From an uncultured Bacteroides sp. (lineage in GTDB: Bacteria; Bacteroidota; Bacteroidia; Bacteroidales; UBA11471): DNA of 11,984 bases. Each line of letters begins with the position of its first letter. Positions within the stretch are counted from its first letter, which is position 1. The stretch covers positions 1 to 11,984 of the forward strand of contig CAJLYN010000048.1 in NCBI GenBank assembly GCA_905210875.1, given 5' to 3'. A program made the translations under genes and the position numbers. The notes under the pieces are model-generated. The model saw only the letters and a list, made by a program, of their open reading frames with translations, made no database searches and was not told the DNA's origin. Positions 1-7,644 of this stretch are shown piece by piece.

Positions 1-1
1 C

Positions 2-1420
2 TCTGTCAGAAGTGACAATTCAGAGAAAGAAACGCTGCAATTCTTTCCCCAAGAATTGTTCTCTGCATTCATCTACTTAATTACCCTTGCTTTATTAGGT
101 CTAGAATTTCCTGTAGCCTATTTTCTATTGCCTATCATTCTTTTCTCTACCTTCCTGCGTAACCGATATGATTTCCTCATTCAATTCACCATTCTGTGCG
201 GTAGTTACGCATTCTATAATGAAGACAAAGCCTTCCCTTTCAAGTGGATGGACATTGCTCTATTACTATCGGTCATCGCCATTGTTATCTATCGGCGCGA
301 TAAGACATTGAATAAATTACTACTCTTTACAGGAGGCTATTTTGCTATACTTTTCTTTTTCGCCCTACTGAGTAGTGAGTCTCTCATGATACAACTGCGC
401 CGCATGCGGGAATATTGGGGCATTATTTATTTCATGTTTCCTCTATTGATTTTCGCCAAAGAAGAATTCGATATAAAAATTTTCTACCGTAAAATTCTTA
501 CTTATGCCTATATCATCGGTATTTTTTACATCATAGATTGTTTCATCTTCGGCGGGAACATTTTAGTACCTCGTACGCCATCTTATTCAGGATATTATTC
601 GACCTATTACAAGTTCTACTGCTACCCCGGAAGTTTCCCGAGAAAATACCCCCATGGCATATTTATCTGGGCACTTTGTGTCTTCCCCCTTTTAAGACTC
701 TATTCTATACAACTTAAACATGCAATTGTATTTATTCTTACACTGATAGCCTGTCGCACATTCTCCATCATAGGAGGATTGTTCCTTACAGCCCTGTTCT
801 TCATGGGAAACGCTCTAAAAACGATAAAATACATTAGTATAGGCATTCTCTTTTTCGTTATCGGATTTTATGTCGACAAGGAAATGGGAGGAGTTTTGCG
901 CATACAGCAACTTTTCGAACAATTTGAGGTACTAAAAGACCCTACCAACCCCGAATTGTTAATCAAATTCGGGACTGGCCGCATGGCTCAATTTATTCCC
1001 AAAATCGATCACATGATCTATTCGGGAAAACTCTATGAGGGTTTTGGTTTCTTGCATGACAAACTTTCCAAAGGTAACGAATTTATGATTACCAACGAAT
1101 TTTATACCGATGTCACTCAAAGCGAAGAATCGGTTGCTCGAGTAGAGATGTCACAATTACAAACCATATTGGATATCGGTATCATAGGCTTTTTGATTCA
1201 AGTATTTTACTATTTAGCCATCTACTTCTGGATACTTCGTCCCATGCCATATAGTCAATCATACCTCGTTGTTTTCGTATGCATTTCTTTATTTGGCGTA
1301 GGCGGCTTTACGGGAGTTACTTCACATCAAGGACTGCTATTACTCGGTCTTACTACCGGTACCATACTGTTAGCACACAAACAACAGCAAGCTACAATAG
1401 CCAAAGACAAGCCGGATTAA
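2..1420 (+). CDS. O-antigen/capsule polymerase or ligase-like membrane protein (5' partial)
   Basis: This is a polytopic inner-membrane protein whose profile fits the O-antigen polymerase/ligase (Wzy/WaaL-like) class, which links or transfers lipid-carried saccharide units on the periplasmic side. Hydrophobic segments run through most of the protein, for example the stretches beginning FIYLITLALLGL, IALLLSVIAIVIY, YFAILFFFALL and AIVFILTLIA. They are interrupted by a Tyr-rich hydrophilic loop in the middle (SGYYSTYYKFY) and a longer polar loop in the C-terminal half, the usual layout of this class. The frame is open from base 2, and no ATG lies between base 2 and the TTG at 56, so the real start is almost certainly left of the window. 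The visible part is about 472 codons. The stop lies 43 bases before the next glycosyltransferase gene on the same strand. Such proteins diverge strongly in sequence, so the class is inferred from topology and context. A flippase is less likely given the large soluble loops. Confidence 0.72.
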   Translation, partial: SVRSDNSEKETLQFFPQELFSAFIYLITLALLGLEFPVAYFLLPIILFSTFLRNRYDFLIQFTILCGSYAFYNEDKAFPFKWMDIALLLSVIAIVIYRRDKTLNKLLLFTGGYFAILFFFALLSSESLMIQLRRMREYWGIIYFMFPLLIFAKEEFDIKIFYRKILTYAYIIGIFYIIDCFIFGGNILVPRTPSYSGYYSTYYKFYCYPGSFPRKYPHGIFIWALCVFPLLRLYSIQLKHAIVFILTLIACRTFSIIGGLFLTALFFMGNALKTIKYISIGILFFVIGFYVDKEMGGVLRIQQLFEQFEVLKDPTNPELLIKFGTGRMAQFIPKIDHMIYSGKLYEGFGFLHDKLSKGNEFMITNEFYTDVTQSEESVARVEMSQLQTILDIGIIGFLIQVFYYLAIYFWILRPMPYSQSYLVVFVCISLFGVGGFTGVTSHQGLLLLGLTTGTILLAHKQQQATIAKDKPD

Positions 1421-1463
1421 AATAGCGCCATCTATCCTCAATCTATTCTATTGCATCAGTACC

Positions 1464-2498
1464 ATGAAAATCGCACATTGCATATTTAGCTTCAACACTG
1501 GTGGAGCCGAAACCATGCTTATTGATATTGTTAATGAACAAGTTAAAACGCAACAAGTATCTATTGTCATTATCAATGATTCATACCAAAAAGAACTTCT
1601 TATGCAAATAGATTCCAGGGTTCAACTCATTTTTTTAAACAGGAAGCCACATAGTCGTTCTATTATTCCGATACTTAAGCTAAACTGGATATTGTATAAA
1701 TTGAATCCAGATATAGTTCATGTACATAACTATATGTTGCCGAAAATTATTTTTCGTGTCAGAAAATGTAAATTATTCATGACCGTACATGACCTACATA
1801 TCCCTTTAACATATGTCAAGCACGATACATATTTAATTGCCATATCCCATGCCGTAAAAGAAGATATAACCAGCAAAGGTGACTACAAAACTTTTGTTAT
1901 TCCAAACGGAATCCATATCGAAGATATTGAGAAGCGACCTCCGCATCCCGCCGGCAAAGTCTTCCATATTGTTCAAGTTGCCAGTCTGAATGCTGCGAAG
2001 AAAGGGCAAGATATTCTCATTAAAGCTTTATCCTCTCTAAAGATCAGAGGTATCACGAATATTGACATAGCTTTCATTGGAGCAGGTAACGATGAACCCA
2101 AACTAAAAGCCTTGTCTGAAAAACTGGGTGTTTCTCAACAAGTACACTTTTTGGGGCTGAAAAGTCGCCAATATATATATAGCCATCTCAAAGAATATGA
2201 CCTGATGTGCCACCCTTCCCGATATGAAGGATTCGGATTAACTGTGGCCGAAGGGGTAGCAGCAATGCTTCCTATATTAGTACCGTCAGAAGGGGGACCA
2301 TTTGAAATAATAAAACAAGGCGAGTTAGGATACACATTTTCTTCCGGAGATGCCAACGACTGTGCCTTGCAGATAGAAGGCATCTTGAAGAATTATGCCG
2401 AGGCTCTTCAAAAAACATACCCAGCACACACATACATTTCCCAGCACTACTCCATAAAACGCATGGTTGCGGATTATCTCATCGCATATAACCAATGA
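1464..2498 (+). CDS. GT4-family glycosyltransferase
   Basis: A 344-residue protein with the GT-B fold signatures of the GT4 glycosyltransferase family, which move a sugar from a nucleotide donor to an acceptor, here presumably the lipid-linked capsule repeat unit at the cytoplasmic membrane face. The N-terminal domain begins with a strand followed by the glycine loop GGAE (residues 13-16). VHVHN (85-89) and the PNG turn (147-149) precede the domain switch. In the C-terminal nucleotide-sugar domain, KKGQ (179-182) is followed by the retaining EX7E motif, E255 and E263, in EGFGLTVAE. Length is typical for the family. ATG 1464 is the natural start, directly before the first beta strand. The coding sequence is AT-rich compared with the housekeeping genes in the right half of the window. 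The stop falls 16 bases before the likely start of the next glycosyltransferase gene. Donor and acceptor sugars cannot be read from the sequence. Confidence 0.9.
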   Translation: MKIAHCIFSFNTGGAETMLIDIVNEQVKTQQVSIVIINDSYQKELLMQIDSRVQLIFLNRKPHSRSIIPILKLNWILYKLNPDIVHVHNYMLPKIIFRVRKCKLFMTVHDLHIPLTYVKHDTYLIAISHAVKEDITSKGDYKTFVIPNGIHIEDIEKRPPHPAGKVFHIVQVASLNAAKKGQDILIKALSSLKIRGITNIDIAFIGAGNDEPKLKALSEKLGVSQQVHFLGLKSRQYIYSHLKEYDLMCHPSRYEGFGLTVAEGVAAMLPILVPSEGGPFEIIKQGELGYTFSSGDANDCALQIEGILKNYAEALQKTYPAHTYISQHYSIKRMVADYLIAYNQ

Positions 2499-2514
2499 AA
2501 ACCTGCCGGAATAT

Positions 2515-3570
2515 ATGATACCCTCTAATATTTCTAAACGCGTATTGACATTAGGAGTCGACTATCGACAACCCAAAGGAGGCATGGCACAAGTTTTGTA
2601 CAGCTATGCCCACTATGTACTGAACCCTTTCCGATTTGTGAGAACGACTCTTATTGGAAACAAAGTAAGTAAAGCACTTTGTCTGCTATGGGGCATCATC
2701 TCTTTTACCATCTTATGTTGGTTCGGCGGCATTCGGATTGTTCACATACACGGAGCTTCATACATCAGTTTTTGGCGTAAACGCATATTTATCCTTCTAT
2801 CAAAAGCATTTCACAAAAAAGTCATCTTTCATGTTCATGGAGGTAAATTCAAAGACTTTACGGCCGCAAATCGAGAAGTTGTACTGAATACTCTGCAAAA
2901 AGTCGATACGGTTATTGCCTTGTCGGACTATTGGAAAGACTTTTTTGAAAATGATTTAAGGTGCCCAAAAGTAGAAGTTGTTCCTAACATCATACCTCTC
3001 CCCCAACCAATAAAGGCCGATAAAACAGACATTGTTGAAGGGTTGTTTCTTGGAGCTATCAACGACAATAAAGGGATATTTGATCTGGTAAATCTCATTG
3101 CCGAACACCAAGATACCCTGCGTTCCCGTTTCTGTCTACATATAGGAGGCCTCGGAGAAATACACCGACTTAAAAGCATCATTGCCCGACATCATATCGA
3201 AGATATAGTGATATACCACGGCTGGATTGACGCCGAACAAAAAGCCAAACTCCTTTCGCAAGCCGACATGTTCATATTGCCGTCTTACGCCGAGGGCCTC
3301 CCCATCTCCATTCTTGAAGCGATGTCTTATCGTTTACCCATATTATCTACGCGAGTAGGAGGTATACCTGCAATCGTTACACATGAGAAAAACGGATTAC
3401 TTATAAAGCCCGGGGATAAAATTGCTCTTTGGGATTCTCTTCAACGTATGATAAACGAGCCAAAGATGCGTAACTCAATGGGAGAAATATCTTATGAGAA
3501 AGTACAATCCCATTTTCCTGAGAATGTATGCACGACCCTCGAACGTATTTACACGGCATTACTTCGATAA
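2515..3570 (+). CDS. GT4-family glycosyltransferase
   Basis: A second GT4-type glycosyltransferase of 351 residues, distinct from its upstream neighbour. It shows a glycine-rich N-terminal loop (QPKGGMAQ, about residues 19-26), the paired VHIHG and FHVHGG strands (76-80 and 105-110), DTVIALSDYW (131-140) and VVPN (155-158). The EX7E motif is E260 and E268 within AEGLPISILEAM, followed by VGGIPAIV, which contacts the donor diphosphate in related enzymes. The hydrophobic stretch around residues 53-70 may dip into the membrane. The frame extends upstream to a TTG at 2467 that overlaps the previous gene by 32 bases. I prefer ATG 2515 because it follows the upstream stop by 16 bases and begins just before the first beta strand. 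An alternative ATG at 2495 is out of frame and stops at once. It probably acts at one step of repeat-unit assembly; the sugar specificity is unknown. Confidence 0.88.
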   Translation: MIPSNISKRVLTLGVDYRQPKGGMAQVLYSYAHYVLNPFRFVRTTLIGNKVSKALCLLWGIISFTILCWFGGIRIVHIHGASYISFWRKRIFILLSKAFHKKVIFHVHGGKFKDFTAANREVVLNTLQKVDTVIALSDYWKDFFENDLRCPKVEVVPNIIPLPQPIKADKTDIVEGLFLGAINDNKGIFDLVNLIAEHQDTLRSRFCLHIGGLGEIHRLKSIIARHHIEDIVIYHGWIDAEQKAKLLSQADMFILPSYAEGLPISILEAMSYRLPILSTRVGGIPAIVTHEKNGLLIKPGDKIALWDSLQRMINEPKMRNSMGEISYEKVQSHFPENVCTTLERIYTALLR

Positions 3571-3588
3571 AAAACAAAAAATGCAACT

Positions 3589-4467
3589 ATGAGCATCTAT
3601 AACTATCCACTTTTTATCATAAAGCCTATAGCTCTTTTGGGACACTATTTCCCAAAAGCCATGTTGCAACTTCGCTTTTATAAAAAGACGGGACGAAAAT
3701 ACAATCTCAAAAATCCACAAAAATTGCAAGATTACAGCATTGCCAAACTATTTGACAAGACAACTGATCTGCAACTATATGCCATGTTTGCCGATAAATA
3801 TAGGGTGCGTAATTATGTTGAGCAGAAAATTGGTGCCCAATATTTGACACCACTTTATGGCGTATATGAACAAGCCGATGATATAAACTTTGATTTATTA
3901 CCCGACAAGTTTGTATTAAAAACAAACAACGGTTGTGGCAATAACATCATTGTTCGAGATAAATCGAAACTCAACATAAAAGAGACACGGAAAAAACTCA
4001 ATTATTGGTTGCATTTTCCTTACGGAGACCTTACTGGACAGATACATTATGCACTTATTCCACCCCGCATCATTGCAGAGAGCTATCTCGAACAGGATAA
4101 GGATTACCCCGATAGTCTTCCTTGTGATTATAAGTTTTTCTGTTTCAGAGGGAAACCATACTATATCCTATATTATGAAGGGCGCAAATTAAATAGTCAC
4201 ATTGCCCCCAATATGCTCTTTGATATGGATTGGAATCCTCACCCGGAAGCAATACTTCACCCAGCCAATCATAGCATATCCCGACCACAATCCCTTGAAT
4301 TGATGACACAATTAGTAACAAAAATTGCACAAGACATAGACTTTGCCCGCATCGATTTCTATGAAATCGACGGTAAGCCTATATTTGGAGAGATTACCCT
4401 CACACCGACTATATCTATTCGGCCGGAATTTAAGGGCCTAATTGACCTTCCATCTCTTGTGCAATAA
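3589..4467 (+). CDS. TupA-like ATP-grasp protein
   Basis: A 292-residue protein resembling the TupA-like ATP-grasp family, named after a protein needed for teichuronopeptide synthesis in an alkaliphilic Bacillus and often found in polysaccharide loci. ATP-grasp enzymes activate a carboxylate as an acyl phosphate and join it to an amine or thiol. Visible features are FVLKTNNGCGNN (108-119, with K111 the likely ATP-binding lysine and the loop after it the flexible glycine loop), CDYKFFCFRGKP (179-190), and the acidic metal-binding end ARIDFYEIDGKPIFGEIT (253-270, with D256 and E268 as candidate ligands). The N-terminal 60 residues are basic and rich in Leu and Tyr. The start at 3589 is supported because an ATG at 3580 in another frame stops immediately. 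It lies 18 bases after the preceding glycosyltransferase gene, so it is probably co-transcribed. In this context it may add an amino acid or similar group to a uronic or amino sugar, which is inference. Some databases describe the family as a glycosyltransferase, but the fold signature argues otherwise. Confidence 0.83.
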   Translation: MSIYNYPLFIIKPIALLGHYFPKAMLQLRFYKKTGRKYNLKNPQKLQDYSIAKLFDKTTDLQLYAMFADKYRVRNYVEQKIGAQYLTPLYGVYEQADDINFDLLPDKFVLKTNNGCGNNIIVRDKSKLNIKETRKKLNYWLHFPYGDLTGQIHYALIPPRIIAESYLEQDKDYPDSLPCDYKFFCFRGKPYYILYYEGRKLNSHIAPNMLFDMDWNPHPEAILHPANHSISRPQSLELMTQLVTKIAQDIDFARIDFYEIDGKPIFGEITLTPTISIRPEFKGLIDLPSLVQ

Positions 4468-4500
4468 AATGTACTTACAAAAAAGTCAACCCCCAAAACT

Positions 4501-4532
4501 ATTGCATAATAATGGGTTATTTATTACCTTTG
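4501..4532 (+). promoter_or_regulatory. Predicted Bacteroidota primary-sigma promoter for the GT26 gene
   Basis: A -7 box TAccTTTG (4525-4532) matches the Bacteroidota consensus TAnnTTTG. An ATTG -33 box lies at 4501-4504, with 20 bases between them. Transcription would start near 4540 and leave a leader of about 110 bases before the GT26 gene. That leader contains the inverted pair atagtta (4588-4594) and taactat (4624-4630). It implies that the GT26 gene can be transcribed apart from the four genes before it. Confidence 0.6.
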
Positions 4533-4651
4533 GAAGGTGTTCCGTGCAACCTTTAAGATAGAAAAAACGGGGAAATATGCCATAAAAATAGTTAGAACTA
4601 CCACCTGATTCACGCATAAACCTTAACTATAAACACGCTGACACACTTATA

Positions 4652-5347
4652 ATGGAAAAATTTTGGCTCAGTGGAATATCAGTCTTCCCTTTCAAATCTG
4701 ACAGGGAGATTATGGACTATGCCTATAAGCACAAAGGAATATTGGTTGCCGTAAATGCAGAAAAAACCATCAATGCATCGGCTCACCTGCGACAGATTAT
4801 CAATGACAATATTGGATACTGCGATGGCATGGGTGCCGTAAAGGCCGCTCAGAAAAAAGGCTTTAAAAAGGCCGTACGCATTCCGGGATGTGAACTATGG
4901 TTGAAAATCATTGCCGGACACCCAAATGCATCGTTTTATTTGATAGGAACAACCGATGAGATTATCGCCGAGACCGTCGAGAAACTGCGGGACGAATTTT
5001 CCGGCATCAACATCGTTGGATACCACAACGGCTTCCTGAAAAATGAAAACGAGAAATCGGTCCTAATCAACGATATTGTAATAAAAAAGCCCGATTTTGT
5101 TTTTGTTGCCATGGGCTCACCCCGTCAGGAATACCTTATGGAAGAGTTATTGCAACACCATCGGGCTGTTTACCAAGGCTTGGGAGGAAGTTTCGACCTC
5201 TATACCGGTCACTTCAAACGGGCTCCCAAACTCTTGCAACGTTTCAATTGCGAATGGTTGTGGCGTTTCGCTGCACAACCTGCTCGGATAACCCGTATAG
5301 GCCCGTACCTGAGATTTGCTTTCCGACTATATACCAACCGGCTGTAA
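4652..5347 (+). CDS. WecG/TagA/CpsF-family glycosyltransferase (GT26)
   Basis: A 231-residue protein of the WecG/TagA/CpsF family. Known members add ManNAc or ManNAcA to GlcNAc-diphosphate-undecaprenol, the second step in teichoic acid linkage-unit or enterobacterial common antigen synthesis. The family hallmarks are all present: VAVNAEKT (32-39); YCDGMGAV (56-63), whose D58 aligns with the conserved catalytic aspartate; RIPGCELW (76-83); the Rossmann-like VAMGSPRQE (152-160); and the C-terminal QGLGGSFDLYTG (175-186), RAP (190-192) and EWLWR (201-205) block. Family members lack transmembrane segments and associate with the membrane through the C-terminal basic and aromatic tail, which is present here (RFAFRLYTNRL). 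Length is normal. It stands 184 bases after the ATP-grasp gene with its own predicted promoter. In a Bacteroidales capsule locus it probably adds the second sugar of the lipid-linked repeat. Whether the donor is UDP-ManNAc, UDP-ManNAcA or another sugar cannot be told. Confidence 0.9.
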   Translation: MEKFWLSGISVFPFKSDREIMDYAYKHKGILVAVNAEKTINASAHLRQIINDNIGYCDGMGAVKAAQKKGFKKAVRIPGCELWLKIIAGHPNASFYLIGTTDEIIAETVEKLRDEFSGINIVGYHNGFLKNENEKSVLINDIVIKKPDFVFVAMGSPRQEYLMEELLQHHRAVYQGLGGSFDLYTGHFKRAPKLLQRFNCEWLWRFAAQPARITRIGPYLRFAFRLYTNRL

Positions 5348-5367
5348 ACAACAAAACTGGGTCACTC

Positions 5368-5398
5368 TTGCGTTGCAACAAAAATATCTTTACATTTG
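5368..5398 (+). promoter_or_regulatory. Predicted promoter for the lipoprotein-wzi unit
   Basis: A -7 box TAcaTTTG (5391-5398) is preceded by TTG at 5368-5370 with a 20-base spacer, an almost ideal Bacteroidota primary-sigma arrangement. The predicted start near 5405 gives a leader of about 75 bases. That leader contains the 8-base palindrome TGACGTCA (5446-5453), whose meaning is unknown. Confidence 0.6.
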
Positions 5399-5478
5399 TC
5401 ACACAAGCATGACCTGCTTCGCCAGAAAAGGGAAGGCATGGAGATTGACGTCACGCACATAAACGAGAACATACTGTT

Positions 5479-5907
5479 ATGAAATTTGACAAACAACTCA
5501 CCTCCTACATTCTATTTATTATAGGAGCTATCTTGCTGATTATCGGTCTGTCGAGCTGCGAGAAAAGTGAAGAAGACAAGCTCTACGGTCGATGGCAGTT
5601 CCGTAACTGTGATTACCCTTCCGGCGAAGTCTTTACCAACGATTCTATTTATTACAGTTTTGATCGAGGCGTGTTTGAGTTGCTAAAACGCAAAGAAGAA
5701 AGTGCCAGTGACCGACTCACCGGATTATACACGGTAGCCGGCGATTCCTTATCAATAACTTTCCCATCCGTCAAATTGTTCAACCTCAAAGAAGCTCCCT
5801 ATCACTTCGGAGAAAAGAAGGAGAAACGGTTCCGCATCGATAACGTATCCCGCCGCAAACTCACATTATCGTGCCGCGACACACTTTATTTCTTCCACAA
5901 ATTTTAG
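5479..5907 (+). CDS. Lipocalin-like lipoprotein
   Basis: A 142-residue predicted lipoprotein. A short polar N-terminus is followed by a hydrophobic signal segment (residues 10-23) and the lipobox LSSC, with C27 as the lipidated residue. The first residues after it are EKSEED, an acidic cluster resembling the lipoprotein export signals that send Bacteroidota lipoproteins to the cell surface. Surface exposure is inference. The mature part of about 115 residues has the small beta-barrel pattern of the lipocalin-like domains common in this phylum: a LYGRWQF opening (35-41), a central LYTVAGDSLSITF segment, and a final strand LTLSCRDTLYFF. Two cysteines besides C27 could form a disulfide. No enzymatic motif is seen. 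The stop is 5 bases before the wzi start, so the two are almost certainly co-translated, and a role in capsule assembly or attachment is plausible but unproven. Confidence 0.75.
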   Translation: MKFDKQLTSYILFIIGAILLIIGLSSCEKSEEDKLYGRWQFRNCDYPSGEVFTNDSIYYSFDRGVFELLKRKEESASDRLTGLYTVAGDSLSITFPSVKLFNLKEAPYHFGEKKEKRFRIDNVSRRKLTLSCRDTLYFFHKF

Positions 5908-5912
5908 CCGCC

Positions 5913-7379
5913 ATGACACTGTTTCGTTCTTTTCTTCTCGCGTTACCCCTTGCTTTTGCCTTTCACTCGGTATGTGGACAATCTCAAAAGATACAACTCG
6001 ATTATAGTGTCGAAGCCAACATCATAGCCGGAGGTGGAGAATATACACCGTTCTACCTCATGAACAATCGTGGTGGGACCGTATCGTTCACCCCCAATAC
6101 CGGATACCTACGTGCTGCGGTCATTCAAGACATAGACACCACCCACCGTTTCTCCTACGGTTTCGGACTCGACGCCATGACCTCCTATAACGACGATGTA
6201 CCGGGCTATGTGCAACAGGCCTATGCCGAGTTGCGCTTTCTCGCCCTCGAACTCATGGTGGGTAGCAAGGAAGAATATTCCCTGTTGTGGGACAAAGCAT
6301 TAAGTAGTGGAGGCTGGGTTTGGAGTGGCAACAGTCGTCCCATACCGCAGGTGCGCGTGGGTATTCCCGAATTTGTAAACTTTCCCTGGACTCACGGTAC
6401 TATACAAATCAAAGGAGAACTCTCCTACGGCCGTTTTGTCGACGACAAATACCAGTACCGGACACACAGTTCCAACCAAAACTACACACGGGGACTACTC
6501 TATCACCGTAAAAACCTATTGTTGCGCTTCGGTAAAACAAGCAAACGTTTTTACGGCATCGTGGGTATCGACATGGCTGCACAATTCGGAGGAAAAACCT
6601 ATAAGGGAAATCAACTTATCTACAATTCTCCTTCAAACATTGTCGTACAATACTTTAAAGTATTTGTACCTCTGGCTGGTGGAGAAGACTCTCCAGACAT
6701 CGACCAGGTAAATGTAACAGGCAACCACCTCGGCTCCTACCTTTTTGCAGTAGGTACGCGACAAAAAAACTGGGAAGGACGTATCTATCACGAGCACCCA
6801 TTCGACGACCATTCGGGCATGATATTCCGCAACAAGTTCGACGGTCTCTGGGGAATTGAATACCACAGTAAGCAGGCTTACCCCATCGTCGGAGGCGTAG
6901 TCGTGGAGTTTCTTGAAACCCGCGACCAGAGTGGACCCTTCCTTTGGGACCAAAGTCAGCAGATACCCATACAGGTAAGCGCAGGCGACTGGTACTACGG
7001 GCATGCCGTATATAACGGGTGGGTACACCGAGGGCACACCATTGGCAACCCGCTTGTACTATCTCCAGGCTATAACGACGATGGAGACTTAGGGTTCAAA
7101 AGCTCTCGGGTAGAGGCTCTACACATCGGTATAGACGGATATATCACCCGAGAATTTGATTACCGTTTCCTGGCTTCGCTGCAACGTGGCTGGGGAAATC
7201 CGTATGCGCCTTATATCAAGATGGAAAAAGGTTTCTCGGGATTGCTCGAAGTCCATTATGCCCCCAAAGCATTGCAGGGCTGGCGATTCGGACTGAGTGT
7301 GGCTGCCGATGCGGGCACGCTTGTAGGCAACAACTGGGCCGTGCAGATGGGGGTACGAAAATCGGGACGCCTCTTCTGA
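5913..7379 (+). CDS. wzi: Capsule assembly Wzi-family outer-membrane protein
   Basis: A 488-residue protein resembling the Wzi capsule assembly family. Wzi is an outer-membrane beta barrel that in Escherichia coli K30 binds capsular polysaccharide and helps organise it on the cell surface. The protein starts with a signal peptide (MTLFRSFLLALPLAFAF), probably cut after VCG at residue 22. The mature part has alternating aromatic and polar segments typical of barrel strands, for example YGFGLDAMTSY, and family-like blocks such as the MVGSKEEYSLLWD region and HGTIQIKGELSYGRFVD. It ends in Phe (RKSGRLF), the usual C-terminal signature for insertion by the BAM machinery. The frame runs back to a GTG at 5871 inside the lipoprotein gene. 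ATG 5913 is preferred because it places the signal peptide at the N-terminus and follows the lipoprotein stop by 5 bases. The lipoprotein is likely a functional partner. The Wzi call rests on overall pattern and context. Confidence 0.85.
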   Translation: MTLFRSFLLALPLAFAFHSVCGQSQKIQLDYSVEANIIAGGGEYTPFYLMNNRGGTVSFTPNTGYLRAAVIQDIDTTHRFSYGFGLDAMTSYNDDVPGYVQQAYAELRFLALELMVGSKEEYSLLWDKALSSGGWVWSGNSRPIPQVRVGIPEFVNFPWTHGTIQIKGELSYGRFVDDKYQYRTHSSNQNYTRGLLYHRKNLLLRFGKTSKRFYGIVGIDMAAQFGGKTYKGNQLIYNSPSNIVVQYFKVFVPLAGGEDSPDIDQVNVTGNHLGSYLFAVGTRQKNWEGRIYHEHPFDDHSGMIFRNKFDGLWGIEYHSKQAYPIVGGVVVEFLETRDQSGPFLWDQSQQIPIQVSAGDWYYGHAVYNGWVHRGHTIGNPLVLSPGYNDDGDLGFKSSRVEALHIGIDGYITREFDYRFLASLQRGWGNPYAPYIKMEKGFSGLLEVHYAPKALQGWRFGLSVAADAGTLVGNNWAVQMGVRKSGRLF

Positions 7380-7420
7380 GCCTTTTAAAACAGGCTACAC
7401 GCCATAATATTTCACACCTA

Positions 7421-7459
7421 CCGGGCGGGCGACTCGTAGTAAAGAAGTCGCCTGCCCGG
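7421..7459 (+). terminator. GC-rich hairpin after wzi, probable terminator
   Basis: The arms CCGGGCGGGCGACT (7421-7434) and AGTCGCCTGCCCGG (7446-7459) pair over 14 positions with one G-T wobble and an 11-base loop. The hairpin begins 41 bases after the wzi stop and marks the end of the polysaccharide locus. The following T tract is short (CTTTCGTT), so termination may be incomplete or rely on the next hairpin. Confidence 0.65.
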
Positions 7460-7589
7460 CTTTCGTTGTGAAAACATGTTACCCCGAATATATCGGGCTG
7501 CGATTTCATGTTGCATCGACGACCACCTGTACTCACGGTTTTTCACCTCTCCCATACCCAACGCTCCCCCCCCCTGACGAAGGGCACAA

Positions 7590-7632
7590 AAAAACGAGAG
7601 GCGAAACAAAAACTGTTTCGCCTCTCGTTTTT
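7590..7632 (-). terminator. Perfect hairpin terminator of rpmE2, probably bidirectional
   Basis: An 18-bp perfect inverted repeat, arms 7590-7607 and 7615-7632 with a 7-base loop. The core is CGAGAGGCGAAAC, flanked by A and T runs on both sides. On the - strand it lies 12 bases beyond the rpmE2 stop and ends in a T run (complement of the A run 7588-7594), a standard intrinsic terminator. The T run on the + strand could also stop readthrough from wzi. Confidence 0.85.
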
Positions 7633-7644
7633 GGGTAGAACCGA

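Noticed and set aside
2467..2514. TTG start extending the second GT4 gene into its upstream neighbour
   Set aside because: It would overlap the previous gene by 32 bases and add residues unlike a GT-B N-terminus. ATG 2515 directly precedes the first strand.
4488..4518. Weak hairpin AACCC/GGGTT after the ATP-grasp gene as a terminator
   Set aside because: The stem is only 5 bp with a long loop and no T tract, and it overlaps the predicted GT26 promoter.
5446..5453. TGACGTCA palindrome in the lipoprotein leader as an operator
   Set aside because: Only 8 bases long and downstream of the predicted start site. A chance occurrence cannot be excluded.
5871..5912. GTG start for wzi inside the lipoprotein gene
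   Set aside because: It would put 14 residues before the signal peptide. ATG 5913 gives a normal signal peptide and tight spacing.
7479..7580. Small + strand frame of 33 codons between wzi and rpmE2
   Set aside because: It lies between two hairpins, runs through the C9 tract, has no promoter and does not resemble a protein family.
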